From contig CAJYIX010000017.1 of the NCBI GenBank assembly GCA_913775315.1, forward strand, positions 1 to 64,000: a DNA stretch of 64,000 bases. Reading direction: 5' to 3'. The first letter of the stretch is position 1. Each line of letters starts with the position of its first letter. This DNA is from an uncultured Sphingomonas sp. (lineage in GTDB: Bacteria; Pseudomonadota; Alphaproteobacteria; Sphingomonadales; Sphingomonadaceae). Below the pieces are notes generated by a model. It was not told the DNA's origin, ran no database searches, and saw only the letters and a list, made by a program, of their open reading frames with translations. Both the position numbers and the translations under genes were made by a program. Below, piece by piece: positions 8,960 through 18,043 of this stretch.

Positions 8960-9355
8960 TCACGCCAGGAACGGCGCGGCCATTTCCGCGGGCACACGCA
9001 TCAGCCGCCCGCTCGCACGCTCGATCAGTGCCCAGGTCGTCACCGCTTCCACGCGCACTCTCCCGTCCTCGCCCAGGAAACGCATGTGCCGGTTGAAGCG
9101 TGCGCCCCGCGGCGGTTCGGGCACCCAGGTCTCCGCCGTCACCCGCTCGCCCGCGCGGACGTTGCCGCGATAGTCGATCTCGTGCCGGATCACGACCCAG
9201 ATATAGGCGTCGATGTCACTCGGCGGCGCGACCGCATGCCAATGCGCGCCCGCGACGTCCTGTACCCACTTCACCCAGACCGCATTGTTCACATGGCCCA
9301 GTTCGTCGATGTCGGCGTCGGCAGCGATGATCTCGACGCGGTAAGGCGTCCCCAT
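8960..9355 (-). CDS. Acyl-CoA thioesterase, hot-dog fold (4HBT/YbgC type)
   Basis: 131 residues, the usual length for a single hot-dog thioesterase that hydrolyses acyl-CoA thioesters in the cytosol. The motif DIDELGHVNNAVWVKWVQD near residue 14 is the 4HBT active-site signature, with the catalytic Asp/His-Asn surroundings. The start ATG at 9355 overlaps the TGA of the preceding lipoprotein gene by one base (TGATG), implying translational coupling; a TTG at 9358 is possible but less likely. Substrate unknown. Related FadM/YbgC proteins act on long-chain or phospholipid-derived acyl-CoA. Confidence 0.85.
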   Translation of the reverse strand: MGTPYRVEIIAADADIDELGHVNNAVWVKWVQDVAGAHWHAVAPPSDIDAYIWVVIRHEIDYRGNVRAGERVTAETWVPEPPRGARFNRHMRFLGEDGRVRVEAVTTWALIERASGRLMRVPAEMAAPFLA

Positions 9356-10293
9356 CAACGCGCGTCGCAGGACAGCGGCGCGGTGCCCGGGATGGTGATC
9401 GTCGAGGCGTCGCCCTTCCCACGCAGTTCGAGACCGCCATCGCCCTTGTACCAGATGCCCGACCCGCTTGGCTGTTGTTGCAGCGTTCCGAGCGCGCGAT
9501 AGCCGCGGCGCAGCGTCACCTGGTTCTTGGCGTTATCGAACCGCGCGATCAGCCGCACCCCGCCCTCACAGGCATAGCGCGCGGTGACGACCGGCGCGTC
9601 GGCCTCGGGCGCTTCGCCGGTCGCAGGGACGGGCGGTGATTCAGGCAGCGGAGCGGCTGCGCGCGGCAGGATTTCGGCGCTTGCAATTCGCCAACGCTGC
9701 TGCGCGGGGGTCGTACCTTCGATATCGCCGGTGCGGTGCAGCGTCACGATCCCACGCCGCTCGACGACCTCGCCGCTCTCCTTCATCCGCGCAGTGACCG
9801 TGACGGGCACCTCGACGTAGCGCTGACCCGCGCCCGCATCGATCCGGCCCGCGGGACCGACATCTGCCTTAAAATCGGCGAAGCGGTCGAAGCGCTTCGC
9901 GTAATCGGCGGGCGTCAGCCCCGACGCTTCGCCGTTGTCGTCCCACATCGCCCGTGCAGCGGCATAATCACCGCTCGCAATTCTGTCGTAATAGGCACGA
10001 ACGATCCGCGCGGCGCCCGCGCGCCCCGCCTCCGGCGTGGGCGTCGCGGTGGGCTGTGCGCGCGGCGCAAGCGGTGGGGCGTCGATGCCGGGCAGCGACG
10101 CGTCCGGGGCCGCCAGATTCGCCTCGGGCTCGGGCAGCGGCGCGAGCGCGGCATTGTCCGCCTCCGCCGCTTCCTCGTTCATCAGCGTGACGGCGGGGGC
10201 ATCGGCGGCACCCGCCGAATTGTTACCCGCATCCTCGCCGCCGCCGCATCCGGCAAGCAGCGCCAGCACGACCAGTGGCGACGCATGTCTCAT
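9355..10293 (-). CDS. Lipoprotein with C-terminal MliC-like (C-type lysozyme inhibitor) domain
   Basis: 312 residues from the ATG at 10293; a TTG at 10302 is the alternative start. The signal peptide ends in a clear lipobox LLAGC, followed by Gly/Asn- and Ala/Pro-rich linkers to about residue 90. A central domain (about 95-200; IVRAYYDRIASGDYAAARAMW) resembles SnoaL/NTF2-like folds. The last 75 residues show the MliC pattern: YACEGGVRLIARFDN, SGIWYKG, LRGKGD and a terminal LSCD, with two cysteines positioned for the family disulfide. Inference: a surface lipoprotein protecting the cell against lysozyme, or a wall-related sensor. Translationally coupled to the downstream thioesterase. Confidence 0.75.
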   Translation of the reverse strand: MRHASPLVVLALLAGCGGGEDAGNNSAGAADAPAVTLMNEEAAEADNAALAPLPEPEANLAAPDASLPGIDAPPLAPRAQPTATPTPEAGRAGAARIVRAYYDRIASGDYAAARAMWDDNGEASGLTPADYAKRFDRFADFKADVGPAGRIDAGAGQRYVEVPVTVTARMKESGEVVERRGIVTLHRTGDIEGTTPAQQRWRIASAEILPRAAAPLPESPPVPATGEAPEADAPVVTARYACEGGVRLIARFDNAKNQVTLRRGYRALGTLQQQPSGSGIWYKGDGGLELRGKGDASTITIPGTAPLSCDAR

Positions 10294-10340
10294 CGTCGCC
10301 AAAGGTGCCGATGCCAGCGCGCTGCCGTCAAGCCCGCTCG

Positions 10341-10691
10341 TCAGGGCTCGATCGCCGCACGGCCGCCATCGTCCAGATCGTCGTCGCCATCCTCGCTTTC
10401 GAGCGTGTCGGCGTCGAAGTCGGCCTGCGCTTCGTCCTCGGCCTGGTCGTCCTCGTCCTGATCGACGTCCTCATCCTCTTCGCCAAGGTCTTCGTCGGTC
10501 AGGTCGTCGAGCGCATCCTCTTCCTCGGCGGTATCGTCGCCGAGATCGGGGGCGAGGTCGGTCAGGATGTTGCCGTCGCTCGGTCCGTCGCGCGTCGCCT
10601 CGAGAATCTCGGCGCGCTGGCTCTCGTCATAGCCGTCTTCCTCGAAACCGTCGTCGTTCGGGCCCTGTTCGCCCACACGGTGTCCGCCCAT
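10341..10691 (-). CDS. Small strongly acidic protein of unknown function
   Basis: 116 residues from an ATG at 10691 preceded by AAGGAGG, which makes the start reliable. The first 30 residues (MGGHRVGEQGPNDDGFEEDG) look conserved and structured. The second half is almost wholly Asp and Glu with a few Ala, Leu and Gln, and is probably disordered. No catalytic motif or membrane segment is visible. It lies 55 bases downstream of the MFS exporter gene in the same direction. Function unknown; I see no basis for a specific role. Confidence 0.7.
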   Translation of the reverse strand: MGGHRVGEQGPNDDGFEEDGYDESQRAEILEATRDGPSDGNILTDLAPDLGDDTAEEEDALDDLTDEDLGEEDEDVDQDEDDQAEDEAQADFDADTLESEDGDDDLDDGGRAAIEP

Positions 10692-10746
10692 CGCACCCTC
10701 CTTGATTGAAGCAGGGTGGTAACGGGCCGATCCGCCGGGCGTTCCT

Positions 10747-11979
10747 TCAGTGAGGCCGGAACATCCGCCCACGCTCGGCGATCGCAACGATTAAGAAGGC
10801 GATCAGCCCCATCAGCAAGAAGCCCGAATAGAGCGGCACCGTCGTCCCGTCGAACGCCTGGCCGATGACCGCACCGATCAGCGCCCCGCCGAGCGTCGAC
10901 ACGAACCCCTGGAAGCTGGAGGCGAGCCCGGCGATCCCGCCCATATTCTCCATCGCCATCGCCGAGAAATTGGACGCCGCCAGCCCGAAGCAGGCCATCA
11001 ACAGCGCCTGTAGCACGATGAACAAGGGTAGCGATTCGAGGCCCATCAGCCCGACGGCCAGATGCACCGCCGCGATGACGATCAGCCCGGCCAGCGCGCT
11101 GTGCGAGATCAGCCGCGTGCCGAACCGCATGACGATGCGCGAATTCATGAAGTTGGCGAGCGCCATCGTGCCCGCGACGCATGCGAAGACGACCGTCAGC
11201 CACTCGGCCGCGCCGAACAGGTCGGCCATGATCTGCTGGATCGAATTGATGAAGCCGAACAGCCCGCCCGACAGCAAGGTCGCACCGAGCGTATAGCCCA
11301 CCGCCATCCGATCACGGCAAACCTTGGCGAAGCCGGCGAGGATGTGGCCGGGCAGCAGCGGGCTGCGCTGCTCGGGATCGAGCGTCTCGGGCATCCGCAC
11401 CCAGAACCAGGCGAGCACGAGGCCGGCGACGGTCGCAATCCCGACGAAGATCCAGCGCCACGGCGCGAACAGCAGCACGATCTGGCCGAACGCGGGGGCG
11501 AGCACCGGCGCTGCCATGAACACCACGAAGACGAGGCTCATCACCCGCGCCATCGGCCGTCCGGCGAAACAGTCGCGCACCATCGCCACGGTCACGACCC
11601 GCGCGCCCGCCACCGCCATCCCCGCGACGAAGCGCGCGACCAGCAGCAGCGTGAAGCTTCCTGCCGCCGCCGCCAGCAGATTGGTGACGACGGCGATCAG
11701 CAGCGACACGCCGAGGATCGGTCGCCGCCCGAACCGGTCGGAAAGCGGCCCGTGCGCAAGCTGCGCGACCGCGAAGCCGATCAGGAAACTGGTGATGACG
11801 AACTGGCGGTCGTTGGGATTACCGACGCCAAGACTGTCGCCGATCGCCGGGAGCGCGGGCAGCATCGAATCGATGCCGAGCGCGGTCAGCGCCATCAGCG
11901 CGGCCGCCAGCGCCACGAACTCGCCGAACGGGATCGGCGCGCGGTCGAGCGACGCGGGGGCGGCAAGCGGCTGATGCAT
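10747..11979 (-). CDS. Multidrug exporter, MFS Bcr/CflA subfamily
   Basis: 410 residues, twelve predicted hydrophobic segments, inner-membrane drug/proton antiporter family. The DHA1 motif between TM2 and TM3 is clear (GPLSDRFGRRPILG), and GIDSMLPALPAIGDSLG in TM1 is characteristic of Bcr/CflA transporters. The motif-C region in TM5 reads APVLAPAFGQIVLLFAPWRW. The start ATG at 11979 is followed by a short cytoplasmic N-terminus. It is divergent from the oxygenase gene at 12118 and precedes the small acidic gene. Substrates cannot be read from the sequence; bicyclomycin- or chloramphenicol-like export is only a family precedent. Confidence 0.88.
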   Translation of the reverse strand: MHQPLAAPASLDRAPIPFGEFVALAAALMALTALGIDSMLPALPAIGDSLGVGNPNDRQFVITSFLIGFAVAQLAHGPLSDRFGRRPILGVSLLIAVVTNLLAAAAGSFTLLLVARFVAGMAVAGARVVTVAMVRDCFAGRPMARVMSLVFVVFMAAPVLAPAFGQIVLLFAPWRWIFVGIATVAGLVLAWFWVRMPETLDPEQRSPLLPGHILAGFAKVCRDRMAVGYTLGATLLSGGLFGFINSIQQIMADLFGAAEWLTVVFACVAGTMALANFMNSRIVMRFGTRLISHSALAGLIVIAAVHLAVGLMGLESLPLFIVLQALLMACFGLAASNFSAMAMENMGGIAGLASSFQGFVSTLGGALIGAVIGQAFDGTTVPLYSGFLLMGLIAFLIVAIAERGRMFRPH

Positions 11980-12117
11980 CGGGGCTCCTTAGCGCAGACC
12001 GCGCACGGGTCACGCGGAATGTCGGCGCGGGCGCGCGAATCGCCGGGCGGGTTGCGACCTGCCCGGCTGACGCCCTATCTTGGGCGCTATCAAATCCATT
12101 CAAGACAGGCACGTTCC

Positions 12118-13071
12118 ATGCTCGATACCCCGCTGGCCGACATCCGGCCCGTTTCGCTCGACGATCAGGCGCGCGACCCCGACGGCTTCGCCCGCGACTT
12201 CGGCCAGGCGTTCCAGCGCTACGGCTTCGCGATCGTCCGCGACCACGGCATCGACGATGCGCTGATCGCCCGCGCCTGGGCGATGACCGAGGCGCTGTTC
12301 GCGCTGCCGGAGGAAACCAAGCGCGGCTGGTTCGTCCCCGGCGGCGGCGGCGCGCGCGGCTACACGCCGTTCAAAACCGAGATCGCCAAGGGCGCGAGCC
12401 ATGTGGACCTCAAGGAGTTTTGGCACATTGGCCGCGAGCTCCCCGCCGGGCATCGCTTCGCCGCGGTCATGTCGCCCAACATCTGGCCGAACGTGCCGGA
12501 GGGGTTCCGCGACACCTTCCTCGACCTCTTCGCCGCGTTCGACCGTGCCGGTTCGCGGCTCCTGTCGGCGATCGCCCGCTACCTCGACCTCGCACCCGAT
12601 TGGTTCGAGCATGCGGTCGAGGACGGCAATTCGGTCCTCCGCCTGCTCCACTATCCGCCCGTGACCGAGGATGCGCCCAATGTCCGCGCCGGCGCGCACG
12701 AGGATATCAACCTCATCACCCTGCTGCTCGGCGCCGAGGAAGCGGGGCTCGAACTGCTCGACCGCGACGGCCGCTGGCTGCCGGTCAAGCCGCCCGAGGG
12801 GGCGATGGTCGTAAATGTCGGCGACATGCTCCAGCGGCTGACCAACCACGTCCTCCCCTCGACAACGCACCGCGTCGTCAATCCGCCGGTCGAGCGGCGA
12901 GGCCATTCGCGCTATTCGATGCCCTTCTTCCTCCACCCCGCGCCCGATTTCGTTATCAAGACGCTGCCCGGCTGCATTTCGGAGGACCGCCCCAACCGCT
13001 ATCCCGAACCGATCACCGCGCACGATTATCTGCACGAGCGGCTGGTCGAGATCGGTCTCATCAAGAAGTAA
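12118..13071 (+). CDS. 2-oxoglutarate/Fe(II)-dependent oxygenase, isopenicillin N synthase-like
   Basis: 317 residues. The N-terminal DIOX_N region (about 1-130; YGFAIVRDHGID) is followed by the jelly-roll core. Iron ligands are visible: His194 and Asp196 in GAHEDIN and His251 in STTHRVVNP. Arg265-x-Ser267 (RYSMPFF) is the 2-oxoglutarate-binding RxS. All residues needed for catalysis are present, so it should be active in hydroxylation, desaturation or ring closure. The substrate is unknown; bacterial homologues include 2-oxoglutarate-forming purine or small-molecule oxygenases. The start ATG at 12118 is chosen by homology-like length; the same frame is open upstream but carries no protein-like sequence. 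Confidence 0.88.
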   Translation: MLDTPLADIRPVSLDDQARDPDGFARDFGQAFQRYGFAIVRDHGIDDALIARAWAMTEALFALPEETKRGWFVPGGGGARGYTPFKTEIAKGASHVDLKEFWHIGRELPAGHRFAAVMSPNIWPNVPEGFRDTFLDLFAAFDRAGSRLLSAIARYLDLAPDWFEHAVEDGNSVLRLLHYPPVTEDAPNVRAGAHEDINLITLLLGAEEAGLELLDRDGRWLPVKPPEGAMVVNVGDMLQRLTNHVLPSTTHRVVNPPVERRGHSRYSMPFFLHPAPDFVIKTLPGCISEDRPNRYPEPITAHDYLHERLVEIGLIKK

Positions 13072-13088
13072 AGGCGACCAACCCGGTA

Positions 13089-13179
13089 CGTACCCCGGCG
13101 AAGGCCGGGGTCCAGTTGGCAAACGCCAGTGACAACTTCTGACCGCCCGTGACTGGACCCCGGCCTTCGCCGGGGTACG
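13089..13179. repeat. Perfect 28-base inverted repeat (nested palindrome)
   Basis: Arms at 13089-13116 and 13152-13179 are exact reverse complements over 28 bases, separated by 35 bases. Each arm is itself nearly palindromic (CCCCGGCGAAGGCCGGGG). It follows the oxygenase stop by 18 bases, so it may also act as a transcription end or mRNA-stabilising structure. A second, imperfect element lies 47 bases further on. Confidence 0.8.
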
Positions 13180-13225
13180 GCTGTTCGGCAAGTAGCCCCG
13201 CTAGCCCCGCACCCAATTCTTTCTT

Positions 13226-13321
13226 CGTCACCCCGGACTTGTTCCGGGGTCCACCGTCCCGCATGAGCCGCGTTCAGTGCTTGCGCGGCACGGTGGATGC
13301 CGGAACAAGTCCGGCATGACG
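13226..13321. repeat. Imperfect 32-base inverted repeat, CGTCA...TGACG bounded
   Basis: Arms at 13226-13257 and 13290-13321 match as reverse complements with only a few mismatches, around the core GGACTTGTTCCGG. The outer edges CGTCA and TGACG are the same as in copies at 1636 and 8862. The right arm ends 17 bases before the hom start codon. The pairing of two different REP-like elements in one gap is typical of dispersed bacterial palindromes. Confidence 0.75.
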
Positions 13322-13338
13322 ATAAGGGCTGTTCGACC

Positions 13339-14628
13339 ATGACTACTCCGCTCCGCGTCGCGATCGCCGGTCTCGGGACCGTGGGCGCGGGCGTCATCCG
13401 GCTCATCGATGCGAACGGCGATCTGATCGCGCGCCGAGCCGGCCGCCCGATCGAGGTCGTCGCCGTCTCCGCCCGCGACCGCGCCAAGGATCGCGGCGTC
13501 GATATCGCCCGCTTCGCCTGGGTCGACGATCCGGTCGGCCTCGGCCGGCATGACGGCGCCGACGTGGTGGTGGAGCTGATCGGCGGCTCCGACGGCCCCG
13601 CCCTCGCGCTCGCGCGCACCAGCGTGGCTGCAGGCAAGAGCTTCGTCACCGCGAACAAGGCGATGATCGCGCACCACGGCCTCGAACTCGCGCGCGCGGC
13701 CGAGGATGCCGACGTCGCGCTCAAGTTCGAAGCGGCGGTCGCCGGCGGCGTTCCCGTCATCAAGGGCCTGCGCGAGGGCGCCGCGGCGAACGAGATCGCG
13801 CGCGTCTACGGCATCCTCAACGGCACCTGCAATTTCATCCTCAGCCGAATGGAGGCCGAGGGCCGCGACTTCGCCAACGTACTGGCGGAGGCGCAGGCGA
13901 AGGGCTTTGCCGAGGCCGACCCCAGCTTCGACATCGACGGCGTCGATGCCGCGCACAAGCTGTCGATCCTCGCCAGCCTTGCCTTCGGCACCAGCCCCGC
14001 GTTCGGTGACGTGGCCGTGACCGGCATCCGCGACCTGATCGCCGCCGACATCGCCGAGGCGGGCGCGCTCGGCTATCGCGTCCGCCTGCTCGGGCTGGCC
14101 GAGGCGAATGCCGGCGGGCTGTTCCAGCGCGTCCACCCGCACCTCGTCCCTGTCGATCACCCGCTTGCCCACGTCACCGGCGCGACCAATGCCGTGGTGG
14201 CCGAGGGCAATTTCGTCGGCCGCCTGTTGTTTCAGGGCGCTGGCGCGGGCGACGGCCCGACCGCCAGCGCCGTCGTCGCAGACCTGATCGACATCGCCCG
14301 CGGCGAGTTCGGTCCGGCCTATGCCATGCCCTCGGCCAGCCTCGCCGCGCAGCCGTCCGCCGATCCGGGCGAGCGCCGGGGCCGCGCGTTCCTGCGCTTC
14401 GCCGTCGTCGACAAGGTCGGCGTGCTGGCGGAGATCGCCGCGGCGATGCGCGATGCCGGTGTCTCGATCGAAAGCCTGATCCAGCGCGGCGCGACGGCGG
14501 GCGGCGGCGTGATCGTCACGATCGTCACGCACGAGGGGCCAGAACGCTGCGTCGCGCAGGCGCTGGACAAGCTCGCCGGGTCGCAGAGCCTGGCGGGCAA
14601 GCCGATGTGGATGCACATCCTCGGCTGA
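13339..14628 (+). CDS. hom: Homoserine dehydrogenase
   Basis: Reduces aspartate semialdehyde to homoserine in the threonine/methionine branch. 429 residues, the monofunctional length. NAD(P)-binding GLGTVGAG sits at 11-18; the catalytic domain carries NGTCNFIL and the GFAEADPSFDIDG signature; a C-terminal ACT domain (about 350-429, VVDKVGVLAEIAAAMRDAGV) implies allosteric control, usually by threonine. The ATG at 13339 follows AAGGG and gives the canonical N-terminus MTTPLRVAIAGLG. It stands alone, flanked upstream by palindromic repeats. No kinase fusion is present, unlike ThrA/MetL of enterobacteria. Confidence 0.95.
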   Translation: MTTPLRVAIAGLGTVGAGVIRLIDANGDLIARRAGRPIEVVAVSARDRAKDRGVDIARFAWVDDPVGLGRHDGADVVVELIGGSDGPALALARTSVAAGKSFVTANKAMIAHHGLELARAAEDADVALKFEAAVAGGVPVIKGLREGAAANEIARVYGILNGTCNFILSRMEAEGRDFANVLAEAQAKGFAEADPSFDIDGVDAAHKLSILASLAFGTSPAFGDVAVTGIRDLIAADIAEAGALGYRVRLLGLAEANAGGLFQRVHPHLVPVDHPLAHVTGATNAVVAEGNFVGRLLFQGAGAGDGPTASAVVADLIDIARGEFGPAYAMPSASLAAQPSADPGERRGRAFLRFAVVDKVGVLAEIAAAMRDAGVSIESLIQRGATAGGGVIVTIVTHEGPERCVAQALDKLAGSQSLAGKPMWMHILG

Positions 14629-14721
14629 ACCGGCCGCCGAAATCGCGTCCTTTGCTGATCTGCATTATAGACTTATCCTAGGTGCTGGCCGCTTGGAGAG
14701 GGCGAGCAGGCGCGAGGGGCG

Positions 14722-16194
14722 ATGATCGGGGGCGACACGCGAGTTGCGACGGGGGTGCCGGCCGGCCGGCTGGCGCTGTTCGCCCTGCTGGGCATGTGCG
14801 CCGGCCTTCCCTTCTACCTCTTCTCGACGATCCTCTCGCTGCGGCTGGCACAGAACGGCGTCGGCCTTGCGGTCATCGGCTTCTTCGCCTGGGTGTCGCT
14901 GCTGCCGACTTTCAAGTTCCTGTGGGCACCGCTCGTCGATCGCGTCGGCGTGCCGGGCTTCGCGCACTTCTATGGCCGGCGGCGCAGCTGGATCCTCGCG
15001 TCGCAGCTCGGCATCGCCGCCTCGATCGCGGCGCTCGCGCTGACGCATCCCGACGCGTCGCCGCCGCTCACCGCATTCTGCGCGCTCAACCTCGCCTTCT
15101 GGACGACGATGCTCGAGATCGCGGCCGATGGCTGGCGGATTGAGCTCGCGCCCGGTGCCGCAGCGCAGGGGCCGATCGTCGCCGCGAACATCTGGGGCTA
15201 TCGCACCGCGATGGTCGCGGCGGGGTCGGGCGTGCTCGTCGTCGCGGCGGCAGCCGGATGGGTCATCGCCTATCTGGTCCCCGCCGCGATCGCGCTGGCG
15301 GCGTTCGTGCCCATCGCGCTGACCCGGCGCGAGGGGGAGGGCAGCCGGTCGTCCTCGCTGATCGCCGGAATCGCGGCGACGACGGCGCTGGTCGCGGGCG
15401 TCGCGATGCTGATCGGCGCGGCCGGTGCGGCGCTGCTGGCGATCGCGGGCATGCTCGGCATCGGCGCGGGGAGCAACGTCACGCCCTGGCTGCTCGGCGT
15501 CGCCCTGGCGCCGTTCCTCATGATGGCCGCGACGATCCCTGCGATCCGCCGCCGCTCGGCCCCGGATATCGCGACCAGCGCGGCGCCCGTCCGCCCGTAT
15601 CTCGACTTCTTCTGGCGCTATGGCTTCGTTGCGATCCTGCTGCTCGCGTTCGTGTCGCTCTATCGGATGGGCGACGTGCTGGCGCTAACGCTGTCCAAGC
15701 CGTTCGTCGCCTCGCTCGGCTATTCGCTCCGCGCGATCGGGCTGGCAGACGGCGTGGTGGCGCTCATGGCAAGCATGGCGGGGGTCGCCGCGGGCGGGCT
15801 GCTCGCGGCGCGCTGGCCGGCGGGCCGGACGCTGGCGCTCGGCGCGCTGCTGGCGGGGCTCGGCAATTTCGCGTTCGTCTGGCTGGGCGCGCACGCGCTG
15901 TCGGCCCCAGCCCTGTGGCTGGCGACCGGCGCCGATCAGTTCGGCAACGGGTTCGCCGGGGCCGTGTTCGTCGTCTATCTCTCGTTGATCGTGAACCCGG
16001 CCCATGCATCGGCACAATATGCGTTCCTGTCGGGCTTCGCCTTCCTCCTCCCGCGCCTGCTGGCGGGGGGCGCCGGAGCCTTTGCCGCAACGCACGGCTA
16101 TGCCGCCTTCTTCGTCATGTCGGGCGCACTCAGCCTTGCGGCGATGTTGCTGCTTCCCTTCGTCCTGTCCGCTCGTTCCCGCGAGGCCTGCTAA
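14722..16194 (+). CDS. AmpG-like MFS permease (muropeptide import candidate)
   Basis: 490 residues, about 12-14 hydrophobic segments. Features of the AmpG/PAT branch are seen: GMCAGLPFYLFSTILSLRL in TM1, KFLWAPLVDR, and FYGRRRSWILASQLG. Known AmpG proteins import GlcNAc-anhydroMurNAc peptides released by wall turnover. The stop TAA shares its last A with the start of the downstream serine hydrolase (TAATG), so the two are translated together; this strengthens a wall-recycling role. The start ATG at 14722 follows GAGGGG. Some sphingomonad members of this family transport other compounds, so the substrate is an inference. Confidence 0.8.
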   Translation: MIGGDTRVATGVPAGRLALFALLGMCAGLPFYLFSTILSLRLAQNGVGLAVIGFFAWVSLLPTFKFLWAPLVDRVGVPGFAHFYGRRRSWILASQLGIAASIAALALTHPDASPPLTAFCALNLAFWTTMLEIAADGWRIELAPGAAAQGPIVAANIWGYRTAMVAAGSGVLVVAAAAGWVIAYLVPAAIALAAFVPIALTRREGEGSRSSSLIAGIAATTALVAGVAMLIGAAGAALLAIAGMLGIGAGSNVTPWLLGVALAPFLMMAATIPAIRRRSAPDIATSAAPVRPYLDFFWRYGFVAILLLAFVSLYRMGDVLALTLSKPFVASLGYSLRAIGLADGVVALMASMAGVAAGGLLAARWPAGRTLALGALLAGLGNFAFVWLGAHALSAPALWLATGADQFGNGFAGAVFVVYLSLIVNPAHASAQYAFLSGFAFLLPRLLAGGAGAFAATHGYAAFFVMSGALSLAAMLLLPFVLSARSREAC

Positions 16195-17249
16195 TGCCGC
16201 TGTCTGACGTCGCCGATGCCGCCTTTGCCCCCGCCGCACGCGCCGTGGCGGCGGGCAAGATCCCCGGTGCCACGCTCGGCCTCGTCACAGCGGGCGGCGA
16301 GCGTGCGCTCGTCTCGACCGGCCATGCGCAGCTTCAGCCGATGCGCGAGCCGCTGACGCTCGGCCACTGGTGGGACCTCGCCTCGCTGACCAAGGTGATC
16401 GCGACCGCCCCCGCGATCCTCAAGCTGGCCGACGAGGGGCGGCTCGACCTCGACCGCCCGATCGCCGATGCGATCCCGGATCTGCGCCAATACGACGTGG
16501 CGAACGCGGCGGAGCGGCGGATCACGTTCCGCGCCGCGCTGTCGCACCAGACGCACCTGCCCGCGGTCGAGCCGATCTATACCTATGGCAGCGATCCGCG
16601 GACGCTGCGCGCCTTCGTCCTCCAACGCGAATGGCGCGCCGGGCTGCCGGTCTATTCGGATATCAACTTCATCCTGCTTGGCATCGCGATCGAGCGGCTG
16701 ACCGGGCGTCCGCTCGACCTGCTCCCCATGCCGCCGGGCCTTGCCTGGCGCCCCGACCCCGCGCTCAGCGTCTCTACCGAGCGGTGCATGTGGCGCGAGC
16801 GCGTGCTGAAGGGCGAGGTGCATGACGAGAACGCCGCCGCGCTCGGCGGTGCGGCGGGCCATGCCGGGCTGTTCGGGACGATCGACGGCGTTCTCGATTT
16901 CGCGCGCGGGCTGTTGGACGGCACCGGTGCCTCGCCCACCGCGCTGTCGGCGATGCGCGAGCGCGCGTCGCTCACGCGCGCCTGCGGGTGGGAGCGCCGC
17001 GTACCCGGCTGGCCCGGCGGCGATGCGTGCAGCGACGGGGCAATCGGGCATACGGGCTTCACCGGCACCGGCCTATGGCTCGATTTCGAGCGCGGGCTTG
17101 CCTGGAGCCTGCTCACCAATCGAGTCCACCCGACCCGGCACCGCGAAACGGGTATCGCGGCGCTGCGCCGCGAGACCGGCGATCGGGTGATCGCCGCGTT
17201 CGACCGAAGCGCACCAAAACCACTGGCGCCCCCCGCCCCGCTTTGCTAG
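16194..17249 (+). CDS. Serine hydrolase, beta-lactamase/PBP4B-like (MEROPS S12)
   Basis: 351 residues. The penicillin-recognising triad is visible: SLTK at 64-67, YSD at 154-156 (place of YxN) and HTG at 286-288 (place of KTG). [10 protein letters not shown] followed by [18 protein letters not shown] is the signature of the YfeW/EstB branch. No signal peptide is evident, so it is probably cytosolic, where it could act on imported muropeptides or on esters. It overlaps the AmpG-like gene by one base. The family is catalytically diverse: D-Ala carboxypeptidase, esterase or amidase activity cannot be told apart here. Confidence 0.83.
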   Translation: MPLSDVADAAFAPAARAVAAGKIPGATLGLVTAGGERALVSTGHAQLQPMREPLTLGHWWDLASLTKVIATAPAILKLADEGRLDLDRPIADAIPDLRQYDVANAAERRITFRAALSHQTHLPAVEPIYTYGSDPRTLRAFVLQREWRAGLPVYSDINFILLGIAIERLTGRPLDLLPMPPGLAWRPDPALSVSTERCMWRERVLKGEVHDENAAALGGAAGHAGLFGTIDGVLDFARGLLDGTGASPTALSAMRERASLTRACGWERRVPGWPGGDACSDGAIGHTGFTGTGLWLDFERGLAWSLLTNRVHPTRHRETGIAALRRETGDRVIAAFDRSAPKPLAPPAPLC

Positions 17250-17261
17250 GCGACGCCCTAG

Positions 17262-17338
<77 letters not shown>

Positions 17339-17344
17339 TTTTTC

Positions 17345-18043
17345 CTAGATCAACACCCCGCTCACCCGCCCCAATAGCCCGGTCAGCGCCATCGCCGCGC
17401 AGCCGAGGATCGTCACGCGCAGCACCGCGCGCACGACCGGCGAACCGCCCGCGCGCGCTCCGATCGCGCCGAGGATCGCGAGCATCAGCACCGCCGCCAC
17501 GAACACCGCCGCCACCGCCGTCTCACGCGGCACGATCGCGGCGATTGCGACGGGGACGATCGCCCCGGTCGCGAACGCGGCGGCGGAGGCGAGCGCGGCG
17601 AGGACGGGGTTCGCCCCGCCCTCGTCCGCCAGCCCGAGTTCGTCGCGGCGATGCGCGCCGAGGGCGTCGTGCGCCATCATCTGCTGCGCCACCTGTCCCG
17701 CCAGCGCCGGCTCGACCCCGCGCCCGACATAGATGGCGGCAAGCTCCGCCGTCTCCGCTTCCGGCGCGCGGGCAAGCTCGGCGGCCTCGCGGGCGAGGTC
17801 GGCATTCTCGGTATCGGCTTGCGAGCTGACGGACACATATTCGCCCGCCGCCATCGACAGCGCGCCGCCGACGAGCGAGGCGATGCCGGCGAGCAGCACC
17901 GTCTGCGCGCTCGCACCCGGCGACGCGGCGACGCCGACGATCAGGCTGGCGGTCGAGATGATGCCGTCGTTCGCGCCCAGCACCGCGGCGCGCAGCCAGC
18001 CGACGCGGTGGATCAGGTGATGCTCGCCGTGCCCTGCCCTCAT
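17345..18043 (-). CDS. VIT1/CCC1-family iron/manganese transporter
   Basis: 232 residues with five hydrophobic segments. The N-terminal [20 protein letters not shown] and [17 protein letters not shown] are diagnostic for the VIT family, which moves Fe(II) or Mn(II) across membranes. A loop with several Glu residues ([19 protein letters not shown]) corresponds to the metal-binding helical domain. Its ATG at 18043 overlaps the czcA stop by four bases (ATGA), so it is the third gene of the metal-efflux operon. In that context export of Fe or Mn from the cytosol is plausible. The gene ends next to tRNA-Arg, with which it converges. Confidence 0.88.
   Translation of the reverse strand: MRAGHGEHHLIHRVGWLRAAVLGANDGIISTASLIVGVAASPGASAQTVLLAGIASLVGGALSMAAGEYVSVSSQADTENADLAREAAELARAPEAETAELAAIYVGRGVEPALAGQVAQQMMAHDALGAHRRDELGLADEGGANPVLAALASAAAFATGAIVPVAIAAIVPRETAVAAVFVAAVLMLAILGAIGARAGGSPVVRAVLRVTILGCAAMALTGLLGRVSGVLI

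Noticed and set aside
11062-12117. Rightward open frame upstream of the oxygenase start
   Set aside because: It is antisense to the MFS exporter and rich in Arg/His/Asp without hydrophobic pattern; the oxygenase begins at 12118.
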